Notes under the pieces: model-generated
Seen by the model: only the letters and a program-made list of their open reading frames with translations
Told to the model about the DNA's origin: nothing
Database searches by the model: none
Assembly: GCF_003369915.1 (NCBI RefSeq)
Contig: NW_022881614.1
Span: 1,509,001-1,573,000, forward strand
From: Drosophila miranda
Taxonomy: Eukaryota > Arthropoda > Insecta > Diptera > Drosophilidae
Length of the DNA: 64,000 nt
Reading direction: 5' to 3'
Program-made: the position numbers and the translations under genes
In this document: in pieces, positions 33,014 through 44,149 of the stretch
Layout: every line of letters starts with the position of its first letter
Numbering within the stretch: the first letter of the stretch is position 1

Positions 33014-34984
33014 TTAATTATGCAAATTATTAACAGCACCATTCAAACGGAAACAAAAGCTTTGTTCTGATGGAAAGAGGTGCAACAAAAGTCAGAAAAG
33101 GGCTGTGGAAAATCGACAAAAAAAGGGAAAAATTAATCAATCTTCGCCAATCGAACAAAAGATGGTCCACAAAGGAATAGAGTAAATCAATTTTCAAAGA
33201 AAGCCTGAAAATTTTTATTGAATTGCTCGTTTATTGGCATTTCTGTTTGAGCCATTTATTAGGCCGTAATCCCGCCAGTTGCGTTAACTTGGCCAACTCC
33301 TCAAGTAGCTCACAAAGTAAAAGATTCATCGGGCCAAAATAAATCAATTTTCTGTGGCAATGGCATAAACAAGTAGCTACAGAAGAAATAGAGCTTAAGA
33401 TGACAAAATGTCAAAAGTAACTTGGGCACATTTTTCATTCACATTCTCCGAAACAGACACAGGGTAAGGTTCCTCTTTGGACCATTTTTGGATATCAAAA
33501 TAAATCCTATGGCATTCATAATGCTTAAGGAGTGTGACACATTTCACGATGCAGAATGGAGGTGTTCCAGAGGATGCCATTGCGGTGGCTGGAAAATGGG
33601 CCAACCTGCTGAGGAAACCCCCTCCGAGGAGCCACATTAACATCAAATAAAACAGTCACGTAGAGGGGCGGCAGCGGTGGTGGTGGGAGGCACCGAAAAA
33701 AATATGCCCAGGAATATCGTAAGTGTCAGGAGGCGCCTCTTCAGAGGGGTGGTGACTGGAATCTCTAGAGCCACCCCACACACCAAGTGCCGATGGGTCT
33801 CTTAGCGCACAGCAGGCAGGAAGGCAGGCCCCGCAGGAGCCGGCAGGCAGGCGAGGATAATGTTTTAAAGATGACGGAGGCCGGATAACGAGTATGGGGA
33901 TACCCTTGGGCAGGTAGAGAATCTTCAGAGAGAGATATATTACTAGGAAATGTACTATGTATCGTCATTGTTTCTCCTCGAATCTTAATTTAATAGTCAC
34001 AATATATTTATTAAATTATTAAAATTAAATAAATTATTATTTATTATTAAAATAATACCCAGTGCACTCTCAACTACACTAGGGCACGGACAATTCGGTC
34101 CGCCTGCCCTTGGCCAGTCTCGAGCTGATCGTCATGCAACCCACATGTACATATGCACTTTCCCTTTCGTTTACCAATAATTTGCAATATATGTTTATAT
34201 CGAACCTGCTCGACTTTTCATTAAGCTTCAGAATTCAAAACCTTTAAAATCTATATAATAGATCGCTCGAGTTGTGTATTTTGGGCCGATATGAACTCCC
34301 TCTTGCTACCCTCGAAAACCGTAGATGTAATGCTTGACGAAATAAAGAAGATGTTGTTGGTGAGAAGGCCTGACGCGCGCTACGCTCCCGAAAAAATACG
34401 GGAAAATGCAAAGCAGAAAAAATGAATATACTATAGCGCGCTGCTTAACATAATGTGGAGTTGGCTTTGAAAAGTGCATGCCGGGAGACGCCTCCGCCTA
34501 CGGAAGCAGCAGAAACAGCAGCAGCCGTCACCACACACTCTTACGCATCTGTGTATGAGTATCTGTGTGTGCGCGTGTGTGGCAAAGTCGCAACTTAGCG
34601 GGGCAACTTGGAGGGTTTTGATGTGCTCGACTGGGTATTTGCATTTTGAGTCAAGCACCGAAAAGTCTCGCAATCTTCGCCAAATAATAGTTGGAGGCGT
34701 GCTTCAGGTCAGACTTCAGGCTGCAGCCACGAGGATGTATCTTTGAGCTACAATTTGGCTTATTGTACGAGTGTCTGCAGTGGCAGGGTGCCGTTGCAGG
34801 ATGCAGGAAATCTCGTGTCTGAAGTTTTGGTTCCACCTTCCTCTTAACCCACTCAGCAGCATCCTCCTGTGCCCCGAATCGGCGGGGCTGCTCAGAAGCG
34901 TATTTAAATGTTTAATGTAGCATGCCACACACACAGGTGGACTGAAGCGGTTTCCGGGTTGAGGTAAAAGTAAAAATTAGCATA
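33014..34984. other. pgant9: pgant9 intron 3 sequence with a possible old LTR remnant
   Basis: Mostly unique DNA. At about 34080-34200 the sequence (GCCAGTCTCGAGCTGATCGTC) resembles the BEL LTR at 59640-59760 (GGCAGTCTTGAGCTAATCGTC, later ATGTACATA), preceded by an AT-rich TTATTA stretch. It may be a diverged solo LTR. No coding sequence is supported. Confidence 0.45.
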
Positions 34985-36080
34985 AACGAGGGGGAACGTT
35001 GTGAGTTGCTGCGGACACCGCAACTCAACGGTTATACCCGATACTAAGTCAGTATAACTCTCCTCCGGCAGACGCCGCTAATATTGAACGACACGACAAA
35101 GAGTGCGTGCGAGAGAGACAGAAAATCAGTCTGAGCGTGACGTCGGGCGCTGCGTAGCCACTGAAAATTGATTTCTTGCTTTTGGCTACAAAAATGATCC
35201 GATCTGATCCAGATTCGGCAATCTGATAGATATGGTCATTGTCTATGATTCTGCGTTTTTAGTTTTCTCGAATGTGCAATATTGTGGATGCAACAGATTT
35301 TCGTTTCTTGTGGGGGCGGAAGGGGGTGGGGCGAAATTCTGAGATATACGTTTTACAGTGAGATCTAACAGAAGTGCGCATACCAAATTTGGTTACTCTA
35401 GCCTTAATAGTCTCTGAGATTTGTGGATGCCCCAGATTTTCGTCCTTTGCGGGGGCGGAAGGGGGTGTGGCGAAACTTGGACACGAATCGGTCGAGGTCC
35501 GATATCACAGGAGTGTGGATACCAAATTTGGTTGCTCTGGCTCTTATAGGTTCTGAGATCCTTGAACTCATATTTTGCAATTGGCATGAAAACCGACCAT
35601 GAAACCTGTGTGTTAGAGAGAGACAGAGCGAGAAAGAATGAAATTGTTTTCTTGATTCTGGCTATAATCATTGTTCGATCTGGTTCAGATTTTGCACTGT
35701 AGAAGATATGGTCATCCTTACCGATTCTGCGTTTTTAATTTTATTGTATCTTTAAAAATGTGGATGCCACAGATTTTCGTCTTGTGGGGGCGGAAGTGGG
35801 CGGGGCGAAGTTTTGAAATATTTTTGTAGCAGTGACATATCACAGAAGTCTGGATCCAAAACATCGTTGCTCTAGCTCTTATAGTCTTTGAGCACTAGGC
35901 GCTGAAGGGGACGGACGGACAGACGGACAGACAGACATGGCTCAATCGACTCGGCTATTGATGCTGATCAAGAATATATATACTTTATGGGGTCGGAAAC
36001 GATTCCTTCTGGACGTTACACACATCCACTTTTACCACAAATCTAATATACCCCAATACTCATTTTGAGTATCTGGTATA
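34985..36080 (-). mobile_element. INE-1: DINE-1/INE-1 element, near full length
   Basis: Minus orientation from ACGAGGGGGAACGTT to GAGTATCTGGTATAA, with one substitution in the terminal repeat. The GA-rich motif GTTAGAGAGAGACAGAGCGA lies near 35612. Confidence 0.93.
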
Positions 36081-37542
36081 AAAAGTTGTTTCAGTGCTTT
36101 GGTGATTTTGCTTTGATTACCGGTTCACTGGACTGTTAGAAAATGCTTAACGTTCCACTGACCCCACCCCCCACATCCCTTCCACCACACATATAAGAGG
36201 GAAGGCAGGGACGTAGGAGTTGTAACCCACAGAAGGGATGAAATCTTTCTGATAACATCCCCTTATTTGAGGGACACCCCCCTTCCACCTAAGCCACTGC
36301 TTTACGAGGCGGGAGCGGACTCATAAAATTTCCAGGCGCGAAAGCGCGTGCACAAAACTTTCGACATTTTTAGTACGCAGCGCATCCTGCCACAAGGACC
36401 TGGAGATCCCCAGGACCAAGTGCAATAAAAACTAAAGTGCAACTTTGCGTATTAAGCAGTAAAATCTGCGCCAGGGCAGTGTACACCAACTGGCGGCAGA
36501 TGCGAGAAAAAGAAAGCAGGAGAGGCGGCAGCTTAACTGTTGGAAAATTAAAAGAAAATGGTCGCCGGCATCCAGAGCGAAGCCTCTTGACATCGCAGGA
36601 CCCTCCGTCCCGTCTACGTCTCCCACTCCAGGCCCCTAGGATATTACTAAATTACGTTGTCAAAATGGCGGAACACGTGCCTCGCGCTCCGTTCCTCGTG
36701 CCCCGCTGGGCGGCAGCAGCTGGAGGAGGCGTGCTTGACCTACCCAAGGACGTTTGTGTTTGTCGTTGTGCAAAAATTGTTCGCTTATTTAATTTTCTGC
36801 AATGTTATTTAAGTTTTTAAGCTGACGCGCAAAGTTTGCCCCTCCCCCCGCCTCCTCTTGGCCATGCCCTCGGAATGCTCAGCATATTTCATGGCCTAAA
36901 CTCTCGGGGGCAAAACTGATTACACGATTATACGCCTCCAGGCAGCAGCAGGGGTAGAGGAGTGGGGTGGGCGGGGTGCCTATAGTGTGCCTCAATCAGC
37001 AGGAGGAGAACGTTTTCGCTTGGCCTTGTCCGCATCCGTGAACAGAGACCAGAGACCTGATGAAACTGTAATTTTTGGCCATGCGAAAAGCGCTCGCGCT
37101 CAATTTCCATAGTTTGTGGAAGAGTGGCAGTGGCCTGAAGATGATGAAGCACGGGAGGGACTGGCGGTAGGTAATAGGTAGCAACTGGGGCAGTAACTGC
37201 CGTCCAAGTACGTGCTTACTTTCAGTTGATGAGCGAATATGGAGCGCCCCCCGAAAGTGCTGCATAAATTATGCATGCAATTTAACAGAGCTTCGTTGCA
37301 TGCAAATATCCATTCATCCTCGAAGCAGTTAACGACAGAACTATCCCTACATTCTACAGCCATTTCCAGGGATTGGGCAGCACGTAGTGGAGAAATCAAC
37401 AGGAATAGCAGAGAGAACCCTGATAAAAAATACTATACCCTCCCGTTTATCGTAGCCCACTTTTTCCGGGATATTTAGGATGCAATTTAAAGTGTACATT
37501 ACATCCATTAGGTGGTGTAAATGGGGCTTAAAACATATTCCC
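36081..37542. other. pgant9: pgant9 intron 3 sequence
   Basis: Unique sequence, no gene recognised. It ends at the left boundary of the Idgf6 tandem duplication. Confidence 0.55.
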
Positions 37543-38139
37543 CGAAAATATGATGCTATGCAAATGAGAGCCGCTCCCGTTTCGGTTGGGTAAACTGGCA
37601 ATTTGCAGCGGTGCTAACCAGCACAAATGTCCCGAGGATATCCCCTCATACTCCGCTTCCTTCTCCTGTGAGTTCCTGCATGGAATATGGAATGGCAGCT
37701 AATTAATAATACGGAATGGTGCTTTCGGCAGCAGTGCTTGCAGGCTCCGAGAGATGAAAACCAAACATGGCTACCGCTTCACAATTTTCCAAATTGCGTG
37801 ACGACCACGACGAGGATGCAGATGTGGCTTTGGATGCAGATGCGGATGAGTGCACTGATGATGATGGTGATGTTGGAGCCTGAAATTGGTACAAAAATCT
37901 ATGGCTTCGTAAAGAAATACATATACATGGATGTATGTATGTGTATGGAGTCATCTATCTAAGAGGAGGGCCATCGGGCACATCGTTTGCAAACATTGCT
38001 TAAAAATGAACCCCGTTCCGACAGTTGATGGATGGGCTGGAGAATTTGGCTCCCAGCCGATCCCATCCACCCCATCAGTTCCACAACTCTCATCATTCGC
38101 CGCTAAGTGTTTGCCACGAGACGAGAGGCGTTTGCTGCT

Positions 38140-38442
38140 GCGGGGCAAAGTTTTGAAATATTCTTGTAGCAGTGACATATCACAGAAGTCTGGATCCAAA
38201 ACATCGTTGCTCTCGCTCTTATAGTCTTTGAGCACTAGGCGCTGAAGGGGACGGACAGACGGACAGACGGACGGACGGACAGACGGACAGACGGACAGAC
38301 AGACATGGCTCAATCGACTCGGCTATTGATCAAGAATATATATACTTTATGGGGTCGGAAACGATTCCTTTTGGACGTTACACACATCCACTTTTACCAC
38401 AAATCTAATATACCCCAATACTCATTTTGAGTATCGGGTATA
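38140..38442 (-). mobile_element. INE-1: truncated DINE-1/INE-1 upstream of Idgf6 copy 1
   Basis: Only the ~300 bp nearest the TATACCCG end remain, starting GCGGGGCAAAGTTTTGAAAT. It lies ~0.6 kb upstream of the Idgf6 start and was duplicated with it. Confidence 0.9.
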
Positions 38443-39076
38443 ACCAGAACTATAGAAGAGCAGAGCAGAGAAGAGAAGACAGAAACATCCCAGAGCTTAG
38501 GGCATAGTTCAAACACACACACCAAAACGAGACCAAGTGCCGATAAGAGCATCAAAGCAAAGTCAAGCAAAGGCAAAAGCAAAAGCAAAAGTAAAAGCAG
38601 AGCAGCAGCAGCAGTAGCAGAAATCTGACAGAATTAGAGAGCAGCACCCGCAGAAGCAGAGAAGCAAAGGAGACAAACAGAAACAACAAAGCAAAACCAA
38701 GAACAACAAAATGATTTTTGTCGAGACAAAAGTAAAGTCGTAAAAATTTAAACACATTCTGTGAAGCGATGCCCACTCGATTGTACTGAAAATTAATAGT
38801 ACAGTGGGACCGAACTAAAACTAACGAAGTACATAGTTTTCACAAAGTATTAACTCTAACTTAGTTCACGACAACAAAAGAAAAACTACTTTTACGACTA
38901 GTGTATGCCTCAACACCGAATTCTATATCAACTCCCCACTGTATGCATTTCAAATGATTTAATTTAAGCCTCGCTTTGTTTTGAAGCTGATGCTTCACAC
39001 TTTGCTCAAGCGAACACTTGAACGGAACATATCGAATCTGAATTCAAACCTGAGTCTGAATCCCCCCGAGCGAGAG

Positions 39077-39791
39077 ATGATCAAGACATTGGCGATTCTG
39101 GCGCTGTCGCTGTGCCTGGCCAGCGTGGCACTGGCCGTGAAGGTGGGTCAGCAGCAGACAGGGCCCCAGGTGCCCAAGAAGCACCTCGTCTGCTACTACG
39201 ATTCGGCGAGCTTCGTTAAGGAAGGTGAGTGAGCGGCTTTGTTATGTTATGTAATACCCGTTGTGAGAAAAGATGAAAACGAAACTGAAAACAAGCTTAT
39301 CACCCAATTCCTCAAATCGGTTAGCGTTGTGATAACCTTCCTCTACTAAAACACCCCTCCATCTCTAATCACGCATCATTTTTTTGTGTTGGTCTCGGCA
39401 AGCTGGTGATCGATGAGCTGGAGCCGGCGCTCCAGTTTTGCGACTACTTGATCTATGGCTATGCGGGCCTCGAGCGCGACTCGCACAAGGCGGTGAGCCT
39501 CAAACAGCAGCTAGACCTCGATCTGGGCAAGGGGCTGTACCGCACCGTGACGCGCTTGAAGCGCAAGTACCCCAACGTGAAGGTGCTGCTCAGCGTGGGC
39601 GGGGACAAGGACATCGAGACGGACAAGGATGCCAAGGAGCTGCCCAACAAGTATCTGGAGCTGCTCGAAAGCTCCACGGGGCGCACTCGCTTCGTGAACA
39701 CCGTTTTCTCTCTGCTAAAGACCTATGGCTTTGATGGCCTCGATGTGGCCTGGCAGTTCCACAAGAACAAGCCAAAGAAGGTGCACAGCGG
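39077..39791 (+). pseudogene. Idgf6: Idgf6, copy 1 (3'-truncated)
   Basis: Exon 1 (39077-39224) encodes a signal peptide (MIKTLAILALSLCLASVALA) and the start of the GH18-like fold (HLVCYYDSASFVKEG), with donor GTGAGT. Exon 2 (39392 on) has LVIDELEPALQFCDYLIYG, VLLSVGGDKD and FDGLDVAWQF. Fly IDGFs are secreted chitinase-related growth factors that lack chitinase activity. The DVAWQF context lacks the catalytic Glu, as is normal for IDGFs. The expected 3' splice site before GTCTCGGC reads TG (39390-39391) instead of AG. Coding sequence stops at 39791 where the next repeat unit starts, leaving about 180 of ~450 residues. It also lacks ~115 bp of 5' leader present in copy 2. Confidence 0.88.
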
Positions 39792-42160
39792 TCATATTCC
39801 CCGAAAATATGATGCTATGCAAATGAGAGCCGCTCCCGTTTCGGTTGGGTAAACTGGCAATTTGCAGCGGTGCTAACCAGCACAAATGTCCCGAGGATAT
39901 CCCCTCATACTCCGCTTCCTCCTCCTGTGGGTTCCTGCATGGAATATGGAATGGCAGCTAATTAATAATACGGAATGGTGCTTTCGGCAGCAGTGCTTGC
40001 AGGCTCCGAGAGATGAAAACCAAACATGGCTACCGCTTCACAATTTTCCAAATTGCGTGACGACCACGACGAGGATGCAGATGTGGCTTTGGATGCAGAT
40101 GCGGATGAGTGCACTGATGATGATGGTGATGTTGGAGCCTGAAATTGGTACAAAAATCTATGGCTTCGTAAAGAAATACATATACATGGATGTATGTATG
40201 TGTATGGAGTCATCTACCTAAGAGGAGGGCCATCGGGCACATCGTTTGCAAACATTGCTTAAAAATGAACCCCGTTCCGACAGTTGATGGATGGGCTGGA
40301 GAATTTGGCCCCCAGCCGATCCCATCCACCCCATCAGTTCCACAACTCTCATCATTCGCCGCTAAGTGTTTGCCACGAGACGAGAGGCGTTTGCTGCTGC
40401 GGGGCAAAGTTTTGAAATATTCTTGTAGCAGTGACATATCACAGAAGTCTGGATCCAAAACATCGTTGCTCTCGCTCTTATAGTCTTTTATCCCTAGGCG
40501 CTTAAGGGGACGGACAGACGGACAGACGGACGGACGGACAGACGGACAGACAGACATGGCTCAATCGACTCGGCTATTGATCAAGAATATATATACTTTA
40601 TGGGGTCGGAAACGATTCCTTTTGGACGTTACACACATCCACTTTTACCACAAATCTAATATACCCCAATACTCATTTTGAGTATCGGGTATAACCAGAA
40701 CTATAGAAGAGCAGAGCAGAGAAGAGAAGACAGAAACATCCCAGAGCTTAGGGCATAGTTCAAACACACACACCAAAACGAGACCAAGTGCCGATAAGAG
40801 CATCAAAGCAAAGTCAAGCAAAGGCAAAAGCAAAAGCAAAAGTAAAAGCAGAGCAGCAGCAGCAGTAGCAGAAATCTGACAGAATTAGAGAGCAGCACCC
40901 GCAGAAGCAGAGAAGCAAAGGAGACAAACAGAAACAACAAAGCAAAACCAAGAACAACAAAATGATTTTTGTCGAGACAAAAGTAAAGTCGTAAAAATTT
41001 AAACACATTCTGTGAAGCGATGCCCACTCGATTGTACTGAAAATTAATAGTACAGTGGGACCGAACTAAAACTAACGAAGTACCTAGTTTTCACAAAGTA
41101 TAAACTCTAACTTAGTTCACGACAACAAAAGAAAAACTACTTTTACGACTAGTGTATGCCTCAACACCGAATTCTATATCAACTCCCCACTGTATGCATT
41201 TCAAATGATTTAATTTAAGCCTCGCTTTGTTTTGAAGCTGATGCTTCACACTTTGCTCTCGGCAAGCAGCTTACAACAAAAAAACACGTCGCCGCCTACA
41301 ACCCAACCTTCGCGATGCGTCGCGACGTGGAGCCGAGCCGAGACGTCCCGTTCCAAGTCGAGTTTCAGTTCCAAGCGAACACTTGAACGGAACATATCGA
41401 ATCTGAATTCAAACCTGAGTCTGAATCCCCCCCGAGCGAGAGATGATCAAGACATTGGCGATTCTGGCGCTGTCGCTGTGCCTGGCCAGCGTGGCACTGG
41501 CCGTGAAGGTGGGTCAGCAGCAGACAGGGCCCCAGGTGCCCAAGAAGCACCTCGTCTGCTACTACGATTCGGCGAGCTTCGTTAAGGAAGGTGAGTGAGC
41601 GGCTTTGTTATGTTATGTAATACCCGTTGTGAGAAAAGATGAAAACGAAACTGAAAACAAGCTTATCACCCAATTCCTCAAATCGGTTAGCGTTGTGATA
41701 ACCTTCCTCTACTAAAACCCCCCTCCATCTCTAATCACGCATCATTTTTTTGTGTTGGTCTCGGCAAGCTGGTGATCGATGAGCTGGAGCCGGCGCTCCA
41801 GTTTTGCGACTACTTGATCTATGGCTATGCGGGCCTCGAGCGCGACTCGCACAAGGCGGTGAGCCTCAAACAGCAGCTAGACCTCGATCTGGGCAAGGGG
41901 CTGTACCGCACCGTGACGCGCTTGAAGCGCAAGTACCCCAACGTGAAGGTGCTGCTCAGCGTGGGCGGGGACAAGGACATCGAGACGGACAAGGATGCCA
42001 AGGAGCTGCCCAACAAGTATCTGGAGCTGCTCGAAAGCTCCACGGGGCGCACTCGCTTCGTGAACACCGTGAACACTCTCTGCTAAAGACCTATGGCTTT
42101 GATGGCCTCGATGTGGCCTGGCAGTTCCACAAGAACAAGCCAAAGAAGGTGCACAGCGGT
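39792..42160. repeat. 2.25-kb tandem duplication, unit 2
   Basis: Direct repeat of 37543-39791, ~2.37 kb because it keeps the ~115-bp Idgf6 leader missing from unit 1. It continues without a break into the rest of Idgf6, so this unit retains the original right flank. Confidence 0.92.
40399..40693 (-). mobile_element. INE-1: truncated DINE-1/INE-1 upstream of Idgf6 copy 2
   Basis: Duplicate of 38140-38442 with small differences near 40490 (TTTATCCCTAGGCGCTTAAG versus TTTGAGCACTAGGCGCTGAAG) and a shorter microsatellite. Confidence 0.9.
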
Positions 42161-42702
42161 CTGGGCAGCTTTTGGATGGGCTTCAAGAAGGTATTCTCCG
42201 GCGACTCGATTGTGGATGAGAAGTCCGAGGAGCACAAGGAGCAGTTCACAGCCCTGCTGCGCGATGTGAAGAATGCCTTCCGTCCGGACAATCTCCTGCT
42301 CTCCACCACCGTTCTGCCGAACGTTAACTCTTCGCGTAGGTACTCCATAAATCTTTTCAAAAGAAAGATCTATCAAAGCTCTCCTTCTTCCTGTCTTCTT
42401 CTCAGTGTTCTATGATATCCCCGCTGTGATCAACTATCTGGACTTTGTCAATCTCGGCGCCTTTGACTTTTTCAGGCACCAGCGCAATCCCGAGGTGGCC
42501 GACTACTCCGCGCCCATCTACGAGCTGAGCGAAAGGAATCCCGAGTTCAATGTCGAGGCCCAGGTCAAGTTCTGGCTGCGCAACAGCTGCCCCGCCAGCA
42601 AGATCAATGTGGGCGTGGCCACCTACGGACGCCCCTGGAAGCTCAGCGAGACGGGTGTGCCGCCGCTGTCCCATGTGGAGGATGAGGCTCCCGTGGGCTA
42701 TC
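41443..42702 (+). pseudogene. Idgf6: Idgf6, copy 2 (frameshifted, 3'-truncated)
   Basis: Exons: 41443-41590 (signal peptide), 41758-42335, and 42406 to about 42698, with an intron at 42336-42405 (GTAGGT donor, TTCTCAG acceptor). Compared with copy 1, a net +2 bp change at 42068-42078, where GTGAACAC is repeated, shifts frame and gives a stop at 42084-42086. The TG in place of the AG acceptor (41756-41757) is shared with copy 1. Further on are FSGDSIVDEKSEEHKEQF, LSTTVLPNVNSS and KINVGVATYGRPWKL. Homology ends after EDEAPVG at 42698, so the last third is missing. Both copies are therefore dead. It lies in the opposite orientation inside pgant9 intron 3. Confidence 0.88.
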
Positions 42703-43041
42703 TAATTATCCGCCTATCCATTTCTCATTCTACGCGGGCACAGTCGTCCTGTGGGAGCTCCTCCTCCATTCAGCAGTTGCTATGGCACCTCCTCTGTCAC
42801 AGGGCTTCAGGCTTTCATCATTGTGCTTCGATGAATAGCCAAAATCCAATTGACTTTGACGGAAAATCTGTAATCGGCTTCATCATTAGAGCAGCCCAGA
42901 GTGCCGGAGTGCCAGACTCTGGCCACGTCCTTGCCTCAGAGGAAACCAGCTTCGACCCGACCACGGAAGGCCTTGAATTGACTGCTCAACATTTGTCACT
43001 GGAGCGAAAACGTCGAACATTTTCGCAAACGCAGCAGATAC
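42703..43041 (+). other. orphan segment joining Idgf6 copy 2 to a DINE-1
   Basis: Reads open in frame with Idgf6 and looks protein-like at 42836-43040 (NPIDFDGKSVIGFI, GHVLASEETSFDPT) but matches no family I recognise. It may be an exon fragment of another gene or TE moved here by a deletion. Confidence 0.35.
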
Positions 43042-44149
43042 AACGAGGTGGAACGTTGTGAGTTGCTGCGGACACCGCAACTCTACAGTTATACCCGATA
43101 CTAAGTCAGTATGGCTCTCCTCCGGCAGACGCCGCTAATCTTAAACGACACGGCAAAGAGTGCATGCGAGAGAGACAGAAAATCAGTCTGAGCGTGACGT
43201 CGGGCGCTGCGTAGCCACTGAAAATTGATTTCTTGCTTTTGTCTACAAAAATGATCCGATCTGACCCAGATTCAGCAATTTTATAGATATGGTCATTATC
43301 TATGATTCTGCGTTTTTAGTTTTCTCGAATCTGCAATATTGTGGATGCAACAGATTTTCGTCCTTTGTTGGGGCGGAAGGGGGTGGGGCGAAATTCGGAG
43401 ATATACGTTTTATAGTGAGATCTAACAGAAGTGCGGATACCAAATTTGGTTACTCTAGCCTTAATAGTCTCTGAGATTTGTGGATGCCCCAGATTTTCGT
43501 CCTTTGCGGGGGCGGAAGGGGGTGTGGCGAAATTTGGACACGAAACGGTCAAGGTCCGATATCACAGGAGTGTGGATACCAAATTTGGTTGCTCTGGCTC
43601 TTATAGGTTCTGAGATCCTTGATCCTTTTGCAATTGGCAAAACAGACCATGAAACTTGTGTGTTAGAGAGAGACAGAGCGAGAAAGAATGAAATTGTTTT
43701 CTTGATTCTGGCTATAATAATTATACGATCTGGTTGAGATTTTACACTCTAGAACATATAGTCATCTTCTACGATTCTGCGTTTTTGGTTTTATAGTATC
43801 TTTAAAAATGTGGATGCCACAGATTTTCGTCTTTTGTGGGGGCGGAAGTGGGCGGGGCGAAGTTTTGAAATATACTTGTAGCAGTGACATATCACAGAAG
43901 TCTGGATCCAAAACATCGTTGCTCTAGATCTTATAGTCTTTGAGCACTAGGCGCTGAAGGGGACGGACAGACGGACGGACGGACGGACAGACGGACAGAC
44001 AGACAGGGCTCAATCGACTCGGCTATTGATGCTGATCCAGAATATATATACTTTATGGGGTCGGAAACGCTTCCTTCTGGACGTTACACACATCCACTTT
44101 TACCACAAATCTAATATACCCCAATACTCATTTTGAGTATCGGGTATAA
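43042..44149 (-). mobile_element. INE-1: DINE-1/INE-1 element, near full length
   Basis: Minus orientation, ACGAGGTGGAACGTT to GAGTATCGGGTATAA; GA-rich motif near 43668. It differs from the 34985 copy by a small deletion near 43620 (loss of ACTCATATT). Confidence 0.93.

Larger units (their letters stand above)
37543..39791. repeat. 2.25-kb tandem duplication, unit 1 (Idgf6 5' half)
   Basis: Starts CATATTCCCCGAAAATATG and runs through a truncated DINE-1 and Idgf6 exons 1-2. At 39792 the same start sequence recurs immediately after GTGCACAGCGGT of Idgf6, so the breakpoint lies inside Idgf6 coding sequence. Confidence 0.92.

Noticed and set aside
37687..38224. Duplicated 80-110 codon frames upstream of Idgf6 (also 39886-40483)
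   Set aside because: Duplicated intron and DINE-1 sequence; both-strand frames with no motif.
38552..38776. Leu/Phe-rich minus-strand frame resembling a membrane protein
   Set aside because: Antisense of an AAAGCAAAAGC-rich leader repeat of Idgf6.
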